Shown here: in pieces, positions 1 to 9,283 of the stretch | Position numbering within the stretch: position 1 is the stretch's first letter | Layout of the letters: every line of letters starts with the position of its first letter | Origin: Blastobasis lacticolella | Taxonomy: Eukaryota > Arthropoda > Insecta > Lepidoptera > Blastobasidae | Direction: 5' to 3' | DNA length: 64,000 bases | Assembly: GCA_905147135.1 (NCBI GenBank) | Contig: LR990044.1 | Span: 18,421,622 to 18,485,621, forward strand | Made by a program: the position numbers and the translations under genes | The notes under the pieces: model-generated | What the model saw: the letters and a program-made list of their open reading frames with translations, nothing else | What the model was told of the DNA's origin: nothing | The model's database searches: none

Positions 1-718
1 TGTTTACTGCGTTACAATGCAGCTTCGCTGTAGAACGTAGAGGTACTTTGGTATGAAGCATTGCTGGTGGCTTGCTTTGGATGGATAGAAAGTAAGGTTT
101 TTTGGTTGTAGAATAGTTTAACAAAGTGTTTTCCAGCTATTTGGTTCTGAACAGTCGAGATTTTGGACCGTAAAGTTAGATCACAAATGGACGCATTGTA
201 AAGCGTGGATACAATGCAACTTCGCTGTAGTACGTAGAGGCACTTTGGTATGAAGCATTGCTGGTGCCTAGCATTGTATGGATAGGAATAATTTGATACC
301 GAAATGTCGAGATTTTAAGTAAAGTTAGATCACAAATTTTATCTTCTCAACAATACCTATTAGTTTGCGACACACACACGCAATCAAATCTGCCTATAAC
401 TTTTGCTACACGCCGTACCCATTTCGTCTTGTCTACAGGCAGATGTATGAAACGCAGGGGGCGTTGAGCTTTGTCATTGTGCTGGGTCTGTGTCCAGCCG
501 TGGACGCATTATGGGCATTGTAATAAAGCGTAGATTGTATACTGTTTTACAATGCAACCTCACTGGAGATCGTAGAGGAACGTAGTTGCTGGTCCCTTGC
601 TTTGTACGGATAGGAAGTAAGCTATTGTTCGTTATACGTTTGTTGTAATGTTTCAATTTTATTCCGAAATGTCGAGTTTTTGAACCGTAAAGTTTGATAA
701 CAAATTTTTCTTCTCACA
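1..718. repeat. Diverged tandem repeat, three units
   Basis: Three imperfect units begin near 1, 188 and 503. Shared blocks include acaatgcaacttcgctgtag-like sequence, a 'gtagagg' block, a 'ggatagga' block and 'ccgaaatgtcgag' followed by 'gtaaagttagat'. The unit at 188 runs on into 'ctattagtttgcgacacaca', which also follows the hAT element at 1811. Unit lengths differ because of indels. No coding potential is seen. Confidence 0.7.
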
Positions 719-726
719 ATATTAGT
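719..726. repeat. Left 8-bp target-site duplication of the hAT element
   Basis: ATATTAGT here is repeated exactly at 1811-1818. Eight base pairs is the target-site length of hAT transposons. Confidence 0.8.
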
Positions 727-1810
727 TAGAGATGTAACGGATATCCGGCCACTATCCGGCCATAATTTACTATCCGGCCGGATACCGGATAATTAGTTAA
801 TATCCGGCCGGATACCGGATAGTAAAAAATGTATGAAAAGCTCATAAAAGTGATTTTGCTCATCGGAAATATATGCCCTTCTGTAGCAGTCGAGTAAAAA
901 GTCGTATCAAAACGTTTAAAAACCATATACATTAATCAAAGAACTATTGATTATGTCGGCGTCAACACCTATTCTACTCGTATCGTTTATTTGGTAGGCT
1001 AGGAAACATTTTTAATAGTTTTCTGGTCTCTTCTTTTTGCACTATGCCTTTTCCATTAGCTGGAGTCAGCTCTCCTTGTCTGCTTCCTCCATTTCTTTCA
1101 ATTTTGAGCAGTAGCAGCGTCAATAATATTGTCCTTTAGGTCCCGTTGGTCCGCCGTCAGCCAGGTGGCATGTGGGAGTCTTCCGCATCAGCGAGTCGTC
1201 GTCGCCAAATTTAGGGCTACTTGCACTAAGGTGATCTTTGGGGCGGCGGAGCACATGCTCACACCATCGCATTGAGCTTCCACGAGTGTGGACATTATGT
1301 ACTTTGCCCAACAGGGTGACACCCGCTGATCAGCATAAATACGCATTTTTGTCGTGTGTAGTTTTGACAAGTGCTGTTTAGTATTATAATGTTCTTAGTG
1401 GAATAATTTAAAGTCAATCAAGATATATATTGATATTATAGATATGAAAAAATATTATTCTGGATTAAAATATGAATTTCTTTATATTTAGAGGTAGTAT
1501 ACGATGTCGTTTATCCTCTACGATGCTGTGGGCTAATGTGTAAATTTATTATCGTAATTTGAAACTATCAATCCGTATGAGGGCAGAAGAATTCTTCAGT
1601 TCAACATTCAAATTATTCACATTCAACGAAAACTTTAAATTACATAAACACATGCAGTCGTATAAAGTCCCACGCCGCGATTACAGCTTGTACAAACTTG
1701 TTCAGTGACCTGTGAATATCCGGCCGCCGGATATCCGGCTATCCGGCTAGGAGGCTGGCCGGATATCCGGTATCCGGTATCCGGCTAAACAACTATCCGT
1801 TTCATCTCTA
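727..1810. mobile_element. Non-autonomous hAT-type DNA transposon, 1,084 bp
   Basis: The ends form terminal inverted repeats: TAGAGATGTAACGGATA on the left and TAGAGATGAAACGGATA on the right when reverse-complemented (one mismatch in 17). Perfect 8-bp ATATTAGT duplications flank it. Both subterminal zones (727-835 and 1712-1795) are packed with about sixteen ATCCGG/CCGGAT hexamers, the kind of motif cluster hAT transposases bind. No transposase reading frame is visible, so it would depend on an enzyme from elsewhere. A short stretch around 1195-1310, read on the minus strand, looks vaguely like a decayed LINE C-terminus. The site lies in a tandem-repeat unit whose uninterrupted equivalent is near 344-375. 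Confidence 0.8.
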
Positions 1811-1990
1811 ATATTAGTGTGCGACACACACAAAATCGATTGCCTATAATAGTCAACTGCTGGACTTGAGCCTTCTCCATATCTGTAGAGGTCTGCGAGA
1901 GCACAACCGGGATATTACGCCAAGATGTTTTTTTATTGTTACTCTGTTGCCTGGTTTTCACGTTACCGAATTTTTTCTTTTTTCTCACAC
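1811..1990. repeat. Continuation of the tandem repeat after the hAT insertion, with a short S2 SINE 3' piece
   Basis: Positions 1811-1818 are the right hAT target duplication. 'gtgcgacacacac' continues the unit seen at 360-372. At 1888-1928, 'gcgagagcacaaccggga' and 'cgccaagatg' match the 3' part of S2 SINEs found elsewhere in the window. Confidence 0.6.
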
Positions 1991-2529
1991 TTCGCTGGAA
2001 TTCCGGCCAGCCAGCGTTGTGTACGCGTACCCACCTACCTAATGAGACGGAATGCAGCCACCGACTAATGCTCCCGCTGCTAATGCCCTGTTTATTTTGG
2101 TATTTGCGTAGCTAGAAGGTAACCTTCGAAAGTACGGTTGGGTGGGGGTGGTCAAATTCTTTTCTATTACCTAGGGAGTCACACTGACGAGTATTTCGTA
2201 ATTCCGAGAACCGTTTTATCGATATTTATTTCAAAGAAAACTATGAGTACTCAATTGAACAATGAATCATTTCCACGAAACGATGTAACGAATCATCGAA
2301 AACCCTATTACCGAAATTCATTTCACCGACCAAACTTATAACCGACACATTATTTAGTCGTTGTAACATTTCAACTTTCTGTGTACAACTGTGGACAACC
2401 CACACGATCAGACAGTCGTCTTGATGGAAAGCGGTTACTGTCGTCCAGGACACCATCATCATCTCACCATCATCTCATCATCTCTGGTCATCTGGCGGCA
2501 GGTACCTGTAGAAGAAAAGAGAAACGTCT
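1991..2529. other. Unassigned sequence with two low-complexity patches
   Basis: Around 2250-2330 a loose motif of the type 'aaatcatttcaccgaa' recurs several times. At 2451-2490 there is a CATCAT/CATCTC-rich patch. I see no gene. Confidence 0.4.
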
Positions 2530-2790
2530 AACGTGGAAAGTGGTCACCGCCGTTTATGGACATCAGCAACACCAGGGGAGTTACCAATGCGTTGCCCACC
2601 TCTGAAGAGACCTCTAATATACCTCTTGAACGATCCAATGTCATAGTACAAAGGAAATGCTGTGGCTGGGAGCTGATTCCACATCCGAATCGTACGAGCG
2701 AGAAATGCTCCAGTAAAATATTTGCGATGCAATGACTGTTTAGGTAACTGGTACTTGTTGTTGATATAATCATACAAGACTGTACCCAAC
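2530..2790 (-). mobile_element. Family A LINE, 3' end with reverse-transcriptase C-terminus
   Basis: Read on the minus strand, about 80 codons are open and encode a typical non-LTR C-terminal block: ARTIRMWNQLPA, then SFKRYIRGLFRGGQR. This matches the jockey/CR1-like pattern (R.WN.LP ... FK). The 3' portion is the 'ggaaagtggtcaccgcc' tail module that recurs many times in the window, which ties that dispersed module to a LINE. The copy is 5'-truncated and lacks an intact poly(A). Confidence 0.7.
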
Positions 2791-2840
2791 CCAGTCTTTA
2801 TTCGTAGTTTCTAGTGTTAAACTCACTCAGCTCTTTCTTT

Positions 2841-2851
2841 ATTTGAATCTT
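2841..2851. repeat. 11-bp target-site duplication, left copy
   Basis: ATTTGAATCTT is repeated exactly at 3241-3251, bracketing the RTE fragment. Confidence 0.85.
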
Positions 2852-3240
2852 CATCATCATCATCATATCAGCCAGAAGACGCCCACTGCTGAGCATAGGC
2901 CTCCCCCAGGGATCTCCACAAAGACCGGTCCTGTGCTTTCCGCATCCAGCTGGTACCTGCGATCCTTACCAGGTCGTCGGTCCACCTTGTAGGAGGCCTA
3001 CCCACGCTGCGTCTACCGGTACGTGGTCGCCACTCGAGAACTTTACTGCCCCATCGGCCATCTGGTTTTCGAGCTATGTGCCCTGCCCACTGCCACTTCA
3101 GTCTGGCAATCCTTAGAGCTAAGTCGGTGACCTTGGTTTGCTTGCGGATCTCCTCATTTCTGACTCGATCGCGCAAAGAAACTCCAAGCATAGTTCTTTC
3201 CATTGCCCTTTGGGTAGCAGTGAGCTTTCTTATAAGGCCC
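2852..3240 (-). mobile_element. 5'-truncated RTE-clade retrotransposon (partial ORF)
   Basis: On the minus strand about 124 codons encode the extreme C-terminus of an RTE-clade ORF2. It has TQRAMER, SLRDRVRNEEIRK, KWQWAGHIAR, GRRSVGRPPTRWTDDLVRIAG and EAYAQQWASSG. The stop is followed by a short (ATGATG)n tail, as usual for RTE elements. The fragment is bounded exactly by the 11-bp duplication ATTTGAATCTT, so it is a 389-bp 5'-truncated insertion. The apparent initiating ATG (3240-3242) straddles the element and the target, so it is not a native start. The protein is identical to the copy at 61103-61669 at 118 of 124 shared residues. Confidence 0.9.
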
Positions 3241-3251
3241 ATTTGAATCTT
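3241..3251. repeat. 11-bp target-site duplication, right copy
   Basis: Exact repeat of 2841-2851 (ATTTGAATCTT). Confidence 0.85.
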
Positions 3252-3617
3252 ATTGAATATGAATTTGTCTGGAACGGATTCATATTATCGCAATACGGGC
3301 TAACAGAGTACCCCATAGAAAGATAGTTGTTGCCCATCAGACCGCTTTTTCCTTGTATAAAAAAGTTTATTTTTATCGCAAAAGAGAGTTGAGTAGGTAT
3401 CTCCTCGCTAGAGCACAAGTTATAGATCGAAAAGTTTGAAGCACTCACCCGGAAAGAGTAAATGAACCATCGACTGCGGAATAAGGACGAATTTTGTATG
3501 GCAACAAATTCTTGCGTCGACATCGCTTCTATAATAAGCTCTTCCGATCTGTGACTATAGGAAGATAAATATTATTTTTCTCGGTATCTAGAGCTTCTAT
3601 ATCACTTAATAGGGGGA
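3252..3617. other. Unassigned; contains a 13-mer identical to an Illumina adapter end
   Basis: No gene or known repeat is recognised. Positions 3538-3550 read GCTCTTCCGATCT, the 3' end of the common Illumina adapter. The bases before it do not continue the adapter. A minus-strand open frame (3230-3523) has no recognisable domain and overlaps the RTE boundary, so I do not call it a gene. Confidence 0.4.
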
Positions 3618-3775
3618 CCCGGTGCGACTTGATTCGCGTACACCTATTTTCCCTTTTTTTCTTTTATTATACCCTTTCCCCTTGAATCACTCTATCTATT
3701 GTTGAAAACCGCATTAAAATCCGTTGTGTAGTTTAAAAGATCTAAGAGTACATAATTACATAGGGACAGATAGCA
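3618..3775 (-). repeat. Dispersed module H
   Basis: Minus-oriented copy of a module also at 5612, 22458, 37267 and 57895. Landmarks are 'ttgaatcactctatctattg', 'aaaaccgcattaaaatccgt' and 'gtagtttaaaagatctaag'. It matches a repeat type common in lepidopteran genomes. The class is uncertain. Confidence 0.65.
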
Positions 3776-4787
3776 GAAAGCGTGTTTTATACTAGAGAGA
3801 TTATGTAGGTAGATTAAGGTTGTAGGTATAGAAGAATAGCTTTCGCAACTGGATCAGTAGTAACATATAATATTTACATAGATAATTTCGAATCGTGCGA
3901 CTACAGGGTATGAATTGAGGTATTTGCGTAAACAAAAACATAATACCTGCCACTCGCAAATCCCCGAATCACTCAGTGATCGATCAAGCCCGTATCTATC
4001 GAGATCAAACTTCGGGGAGGCCTATAAAAGAAAGTATTAAAAAGACATTAGGCGAAAAACTTCCAAAACTCATTCGTAGTCCGTATACCTCACTTTACTT
4101 TGTACAGTCATGTGCAAAGATAAGCCGACTGCGTAAATATACGGGACCCCTTGAATAGAACTAACGATCCATGGTGGAGGAGTATTGAAAATTTATTCTA
4201 AGTACGAGCGAGCGTTTGATGGGTAGTTATGGTATTGCGTGTACTTCAAACCGCCAGGGTAAGTTGAGCCTTGCAGTCTCCATCGAAATCGCCATTTGGG
4301 GGAGCCTTGAGGCTCGCAGGCGGGGGTGGAGAAGCTCAAGTTGTGCTGGCGACACTTGCGAAGGTAGTTCGCTGAAACGCTGTAAGGCGTGAGACGCCGT
4401 TTTTTGGAGTCCAAACGAGTGTTTATTATCGACGGTGTTAAGTTGATATGTGTGCGGAATAAACACGAAACAGCACGTGCAGAATGTTTTGTGAGAATAG
4501 CAATCGGTTTTGAACGAAAAGAAACGGTGGGGCTGTTAAGAAAATTGTACCGTACTTGTTTGCTGGCTCCTCGTTAAATTTGTTAAGAAAATAGTCTCGG
4601 TCTGTTCGAAAGAGTTTGTTTGGGAAGCATTGTTCTTTAATGTAGATGAACCGTGTACTGTCTACTGTTTAGCTTGTTCCCGAACAATTCGTTATAAAGG
4701 TGGAGTCGAATCTGTTGTGCATTTTCTTTAAACACTTCGATTGATACGAACGATACTACGATTAGAGAACTGTTATACAAAGAAATC
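3776..4787. other. Unassigned, no gene recognised
   Basis: The stretch 4193-4400 is less AT-rich and contains 'cagggtaagttgag', which fits a splice donor, but no supported reading frame runs into it. Short open frames on both strands (for example 3976-4158 and 4389-4577) have no recognisable motif. Confidence 0.3.
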
Positions 4788-4950
4788 ACCTCTGATTTCT
4801 TACCAATTATAAAACTGTTATTTTTGCGATTACGTATGATCGATTTAATTGTTCAGTTTATTGCAATTAAACTTTGTTAGCAACTGAAATCGATGATACG
4901 CAATCGCAAAAGTAACAATTTCAATCATCGAAATCAGATAATTTTTCCCC
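4788..4950. repeat. Imperfect inverted repeat (foldback)
   Basis: The left arm around 4788-4860 ('tgttatttttgcgattacgt') pairs with the right arm around 4880-4950 ('acgcaatcgcaaaagtaaca'). No terminal target duplication was identified. Confidence 0.5.
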
Positions 4951-5033
4951 TACTGGTAATATTATAATGGTATATGTAGCAACTGTCTAAATAACTGTGT
5001 AATTAAAACGTCCATATATCACCACCTTAGTAC

Positions 5034-5124
5034 CATTTGTCATGTTTTGGGGAAAGAGTATGTGTGTGTTGTAATCCGACACATACCCAAAACCCCATAC
5101 TCGTATACCCAGAACATGACAAAT
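5034..5124. repeat. Short palindromic element
   Basis: ATTTGTCATGTT at 5034-5045 is the exact reverse complement of AACATGACAAAT at 5113-5124, and inner blocks (gtatgtgt / acacatac) also pair. TACCATTT occurs at both flanks (5031 and about 5130), which may be an 8-bp duplication or coincidence. Confidence 0.5.
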
Positions 5125-5265
5125 GAAATACCATTTACAACTCACTCATTCAACTCACTCATTCGGTCTTAATAGCCGCAACTATTACGCAGTCTCATCC
5201 GGCTTTACTCGGGCCCATGTGTTTGAGATGTAAATTCCGTATACAGGGTGCTTAATGAGTAACGA
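5124..5265. repeat. Unidentified repeat family P1, copy 1
   Basis: About 140 bp closely matches 29845-29985. Shared blocks are 'cttaatagccgcaactatta', 'gtctcatcc', 'tttactcgggcccatgtgtt' and 'gagatgtaaattccg'. I do not recognise the family. Confidence 0.6.
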
Positions 5266-5611
5266 ACCGTATGTACAGGATGCGTCACGGAGCCAGGACC
5301 CGGGCTTTGTGTTCCAGATAATACTCATAGGTTCATTCTTATTAGGTTCGCTGTTTTGTATTAATGAAATTGGGGATTTTAAACGTCAGTTTTTCATTTA
5401 CATGTTTGTTTGCTTCGATAAAGATGATATATTAACATTGTTGAGTACTTGTATCTGTCGCAGAGAAATGAGGAAACCCCTTACGAAATCTCTAGGTATA
5501 CCACGAAATCACGATAACAAGAATATTATGTCGAATATTCTTGTTCATTACGTCTTCTTACTGAAAATGTTTAGCGATATGACAAAATGCTAATATATTT
5601 TCAGTGATATG
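5266..5611 (+). other. Unassigned; contains an unsupported 112-codon open frame
   Basis: An open frame from 5255 to 5593 starts inside repeat P1 and continues through AT-rich sequence. A hydrophobic stretch (QIILIGSFLLGSLF) could pass for a membrane segment, but there is no family resemblance or promoter. I treat it as chance. Confidence 0.2.
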
Positions 5612-5712
5612 TCGTTTAAACTACGCAACGGATTTTAACGCGGTTTTCAACAATAGATAGAGTGATTCAAGCAGGTTTATAAGCAAGAGAAAAGGGTAGG
5701 TAGGGGTACTCT
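5612..5712 (+). repeat. Dispersed module H
   Basis: Plus-oriented copy with 'aaactacgcaacggatttta', 'caatagatagagtgattcaa' and 'gcaagagaaaagggtaggta'. Confidence 0.6.
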
Positions 5713-5787
5713 GTAATATATGGAATCGAATCTGCATCGTCGCATACACGACGACCGCCTGGCACACTAACACTTTGCCCACAGGAA

Positions 5788-5880
5788 TATCATCATCATC
5801 AAGTCCACTGCTGGACTTGAAACTACATCAGTAGAAGGTTATTCCTTAATCACCACACACGGCAAGTGGGTTAGAGACCT
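5788..5880 (-). repeat. Dispersed module D, 3' part
   Basis: It starts at a (ATC)n run and reads 'aagtccactgctggacttga' on the plus strand, the reverse of the D 3' end (compare 58320-58340). It ends near 'ggttagagacctgcag'. The trinucleotide tail suggests RTE-type retrotransposition. Confidence 0.5.
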
Positions 5881-5929
5881 GCAGTTGGATCTGGAAATCG
5901 CAAAAGAGAATCGCTGCTTCCTATTTTCT

Positions 5930-6025
5930 CATATCTGTGTGTGTGTGTGTATCTGTCATGTCTGTATGTGTGTGTTTAGTGTAAATCTGTTGGCAAATAA
6001 AAATAAAATAAATAAATAAATATTC
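5930..6025. repeat. Simple repeats (TG)n and (AAAT)n
   Basis: TG-rich runs at 5936-5975 are followed by AAATAAAAT-type repeats at 5998-6025. This resembles the 3' end of a degraded retroelement. Confidence 0.6.
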
Positions 6026-6079
6026 TAGCCAATCACCTCCAATGTTCCTACGCTAGCTGTTTCTCATAGCCTTCAAGGC

Positions 6080-6172
6080 TAGAGTGAATGGGCTTTACTT
6101 AGACAGGCATGCTCCATCTTCGGCCGCATCGTCACTTACCACCAGGTGAGATGGCGATTAAATGCCTGTCTA
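6080..6172 (+). repeat. Dispersed module K
   Basis: Landmarks are 'caaggctagagtgaatgggc', 'agacaggcatgctccatctt', 'cacttaccaccaggtgagat' and 'atgcctgtctag'. At least eight other copies occur in the window. Confidence 0.6.
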
Positions 6173-6494
6173 GTATTTTTTTTAAATACTAGTTATCTGT
6201 AAATTACGTTCCACATTGCTTCGACAACGTGGTATAGCTACTACTGGCTCGGTTTAAAATAAACCGAGTCTTCGACATCGATATCCGAATATCCTAGCTC
6301 ACACACGTTCTGACCCAATTCCCGCACTAAGTCACCAGTCACCAGTCACCAAGCTTTTTCCATCGGTAATGGGAAATATGTGTCGACGTCAGCACTGGCC
6401 CGCGGTCACTATAAATCACAGGCATACGCCACTCAGCCTGCTGGAAGGGGACCGTCCACTCGGACCGCAAATCCCACGGGTCACCCAATTGACT
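6173..6494. other. Unassigned; short GTCACCA tandem
   Basis: 'gtcacca' is repeated about three times at 6331-6350. No gene is recognised. Confidence 0.3.
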
Positions 6495-6623
6495 TGCGGG
6501 CACAGAAATCGACTATCTTACAATCGTACGCATTCTTTGCGGGCACAGAAATGGACTATCTTATAATCGTGCGCATTATTTGCGGGCACAGAAATCGACT
6601 ATCTTATAATCGTACGCTTTTTA
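6495..6623. repeat. Minisatellite, 3 x 43 bp
   Basis: 'tgcgggcacagaaat' starts at 6495, 6538 and 6581, giving a period of exactly 43 bp with only a few substitutions between units. Confidence 0.85.
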
Positions 6624-6624
6624 A

Positions 6625-6925
6625 AGGCTGAACCAAAGCGGGTCGTGCGGATATGCTTGACGACCTGAGTGGTTCAGTGGTCAACATGCAAGTCAGCCAC
6701 GCAAGAGGTCCCGGGTTCGATTCCCGGCTGGGCAGAAATTTAAATGATGAATTTTAATTTCTGTTACGGGTCTTTGTATTCTATGTATAATAAGTATGTA
6801 TTTAAAAAATATATAAGTAGTAGGTATATCAGTCAGCTAGTACCAATAGCATAATCTTTGCTAGATGGCGCTATCTGAATTTGTCCACGATTATTTATTT
6901 ATTTATTTATGCTTGACAAATGACA
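6625..6925 (+). mobile_element. S1 SINE (tRNA-derived), near full length
   Basis: A leader ('aaccaaagcgggtcgtgcgg') precedes a tRNA-like region with an A-box-like 'gtggttcagtgg' (6669-6680) and a B box 'gggttcgattcccgg' (6713-6727), the internal pol III promoter of tRNA-derived SINEs. The body contains 'ctgttacgggtc', 'gtataataagtatgtattta' and the end 'ctagatggcgctat ... gaatttgtccacgatt', then an (ATTT)n tail. Confidence 0.75.
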
Positions 6926-7165
6926 AATTCATCTAGCTCCAAAGTAAGCAAAGCTGGGTGTTAGATAACTGATAAACACCTTATAAAAAAAATTAAATGC
7001 CTACTACAGCCAGACACGTAACAAAAATTAAAATTCATAATTTCTATTTCTGCTCGGCCGGGAATCAAACCCGAGACCTCAGCGTGCCACACTGGCATGT
7101 TATCCAACTGAACCAGTGATGTCGGATAGCTGGAAAATCCACGACATAAGGATGAAGCGTTCGAT
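6926..7165 (-). mobile_element. S1 SINE, inverted neighbour of the previous copy
   Basis: It reads in the opposite direction, with its 3' end touching the tail of the plus copy. The reverse B box 'ccgggaatcaaacccg' lies at 7058-7073 and an A-box-like block at 7099-7118. The head 'tcggatagctggaaaatcc' is at 7125-7143. The two copies form a tail-to-tail inverted repeat. Confidence 0.7.
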
Positions 7166-7415
7166 CGGATCATGTTTCCCTAAGGCGAAAAGGGACTAAC
7201 ATGCAATATTCCTATGTAAACATATAGGCATACCGTCCCACCGTGTACCTCGGTAGGCAAAAAAAGTTTTACATGAATCAAAGAAATTAATTATGAACGG
7301 AACAAATCCGCCCGAACGTTCTGTCGTCGGCTAAATTTAAATTTCCGAGGAATTAATTGATAGCGTGACCTGACGGCCGGATCAGTCGGAATCGCCGCGG
7401 CCCCGACGATAATTA
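7166..7415. other. Unassigned
   Basis: No gene or repeat is recognised. Confidence 0.3.
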
Positions 7416-7478
7416 AATTTGTGACATTTCACCTTCAATTTGTGACATTTCAGCTCCAATTTGTGACATTTTACCTTT
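7416..7478. repeat. Minisatellite, 3 x 21 bp
   Basis: 'aatttgtgacattt' begins at 7416, 7437 and 7458. Read on the minus strand the units encode a KVKCHKL-type repeat, but only because the period is a multiple of three. Confidence 0.75.
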
Positions 7479-7660
7479 AATTCGTCGACTTGGCCCTCCC
7501 GGAGGGAAATTAGAAAAGTTGCCGCTAACATTTCTGCAATATTGGGCACACTTGAAAGCTCCAATTCCAGTAATTCGGAGTTATCGGCAAGATCTGTTGA
7601 GAAGTTTCAAAATGCGCAGATATTTCGGACGTCAACCCCGCTTCATTGGAATTTAATCTA

Positions 7661-8058
7661 ATGAGGAGTTTTCCAGTAGGTATTGATAGTTTGTTTCAAA
7701 AAGCATCAATAGATGGCGCTCCTACAATTTTGGTAATCTTCTTTAAATCTGTATGATGGTGGCAAGTAATACTAAACTTGAAAATAAAGTGTTTATTAAT
7801 ATAAACATAACTGTTAAAGGTTGAACGAAGTGTAAAAAGAAATATTTATAGAAGATGGCACTATGTTCCATTATTATTACAACCTCTAAAATGGTTGAAA
7901 CTATTGACAAATATAATATTATCCAATACAATGTACCCAGTGTTTATATCCTGTTTGCTAAGAACCTATTTCAAGCGATTATCAATTACCAAAATCGTCG
8001 GTGCGCCATCTAGTGAGTAGTTAGGAATGCCTTTGATACCTATTGGAAAACTGCTCAT
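7661..8058. mobile_element. Inverted-repeat element, about 398 bp
   Basis: The left arm starts 'atgaggagttttccagtagg'. The right arm, reverse-complemented, starts 'atgagcagttttccaatagg'. Pairing continues over about 75 bp, including 'tagatggcgc' and 'attttggtaat'. TCTA directly flanks both ends (7657-7660 and 8059-8062). The middle is AT-rich with no transposase. The superfamily is not identified. Confidence 0.6.
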
Positions 8059-8062
8059 TCTA

Positions 8063-9077
8063 TGAATTTGTCGTGATTTCGTATTGAAGTACCGGGATCT
8101 AGACACATTTCACATTTCTATTGTTCCTTTTACCAACTTCCAAATAAAATTTATAGCAAGAAACAAGACCGACATAATTGCTCGCGAGCTACTTGAGAGT
8201 CGTACCTCACTGTCTCTTGGGTCGCCGCAATAGATCCTGACTGACGAGAATTCTCCTTGAATAGCAAGCTTTGCGCGGTAAAAAGAATTAATAACACTTT
8301 TTCATTTGACAATTCTGAGAGTACCGTTAAAACATAAAGTTGAATTGAAAATTGAAACGAATTTGCCCGATTTGGGTTGGAACGTGAAACAGTTTCATTA
8401 ACTATCCATTGAGCGCGATTTCACGAAAAGGCCACCGGTAAAACTGAACAAATGACTATAGCTATTCCAATTTCAAAATTGCAACGTTTCCACGGCAGAG
8501 CGGTTAAACTCTCGCCGAATGAACGAACGAACGATCCCCAGTCCAGTATTTTCATTAAACACCAACGGTTTCCAACCGTTTCCGAACTGGCCGTATGTAA
8601 CTAAAGACTACAACTTGGACTGCACCCCCCTCTTGGTATAAGCAATGGTGGACCCCCGAGGGGGTTAGGCATTGGCCTCACAGCTCTGCGTAAAGCCGTC
8701 TCTGGGTAATACTGCGTTTGAAAAGATTTTAAACCGATAAATCCAATCAGATTTCTGATTGTATGAAATCGCTTTGATTTGTATGGCGAGACGTTTTAGT
8801 ATCTGAATGAAGCTATCAAGTCAATAATGTTGTTAGGCGTAGTATTTATATCCAACACCGGAGCGGACACAAATAATCGCAGTACACCAAATTAAACATT
8901 GCAAGAGCATTTTATATCTTTACCCTGAATTGTATCTTAGACTGTACGAACAGAATCTGTCGTCCTAAGAATCTGATCTACATCGCCGAATACATATTTT
9001 AATGCTATGCCAGTGCTGAGGAATTTAGACTTCAGTAGTTTGATAATAAGCTCTAGCGCACTGGATGGATAGAGAAG
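8063..9077. other. Unassigned, no gene recognised
   Basis: Mixed AT-rich sequence. A purine/GC-richer patch at 8620-8700 ('ggacccccgagggggttag') has no recognised identity. Confidence 0.3.
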
Positions 9078-9240
9078 CAGCCCTGAACTAGTGGCAGTGT
9101 GTTTGCGATAACAGGAGCTAAGCAACGCATGCCGATGCCGGTAACTGGATGGGTGACCATTTCGTACATTGAGCCCGCAACGAGCTCGCCACTCGCTAGT
9201 GCCGTTATACTAAGTATGTACAGACAGACGACAATACAGT
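9078..9240 (+). mobile_element. V SINE with 5S-rRNA-like head, copy 1
   Basis: The head contains 'gctaagcaac' (9117-9126) and 'tggatgggtgacc' (9146-9158). These correspond in sequence and approximate spacing to box A and box C of the 5S rRNA internal promoter. The preceding 'tagtggcagtgtgtttgcga' is shared with the copy at 39250-39470. SINEs of this type are called SINE3 in other animals. It is not a functional 5S gene because the rest of the 5S sequence is missing. Confidence 0.6.
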
Positions 9241-9283
9241 CATCGTCATTGGGCGCTTTTATAATACTGCACGTCAACTTCTC

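Noticed and set aside
5031..5137. hAT-type 8-bp duplication TACCATTT around the palindrome at 5034-5124
   Set aside because: The duplicated octamer overlaps the palindrome arm on the left but lies outside it on the right, so the geometry does not fit a clean insertion.
5255..5593. A 112-codon frame with a hydrophobic stretch
   Set aside because: It begins inside repeat P1, is AT-driven, and the corresponding P1 copy at 29845 has no equivalent frame.
6660..6735. Possible tRNA gene (A and B boxes)
   Set aside because: It is the head of an S1 SINE. The acceptor stem does not close and the SINE body follows directly.
9117..9158. Possible 5S rRNA gene
   Set aside because: Only the internal promoter region resembles 5S. 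The rest of the 120-nt RNA is absent, and the same head-body fusion recurs at other sites.
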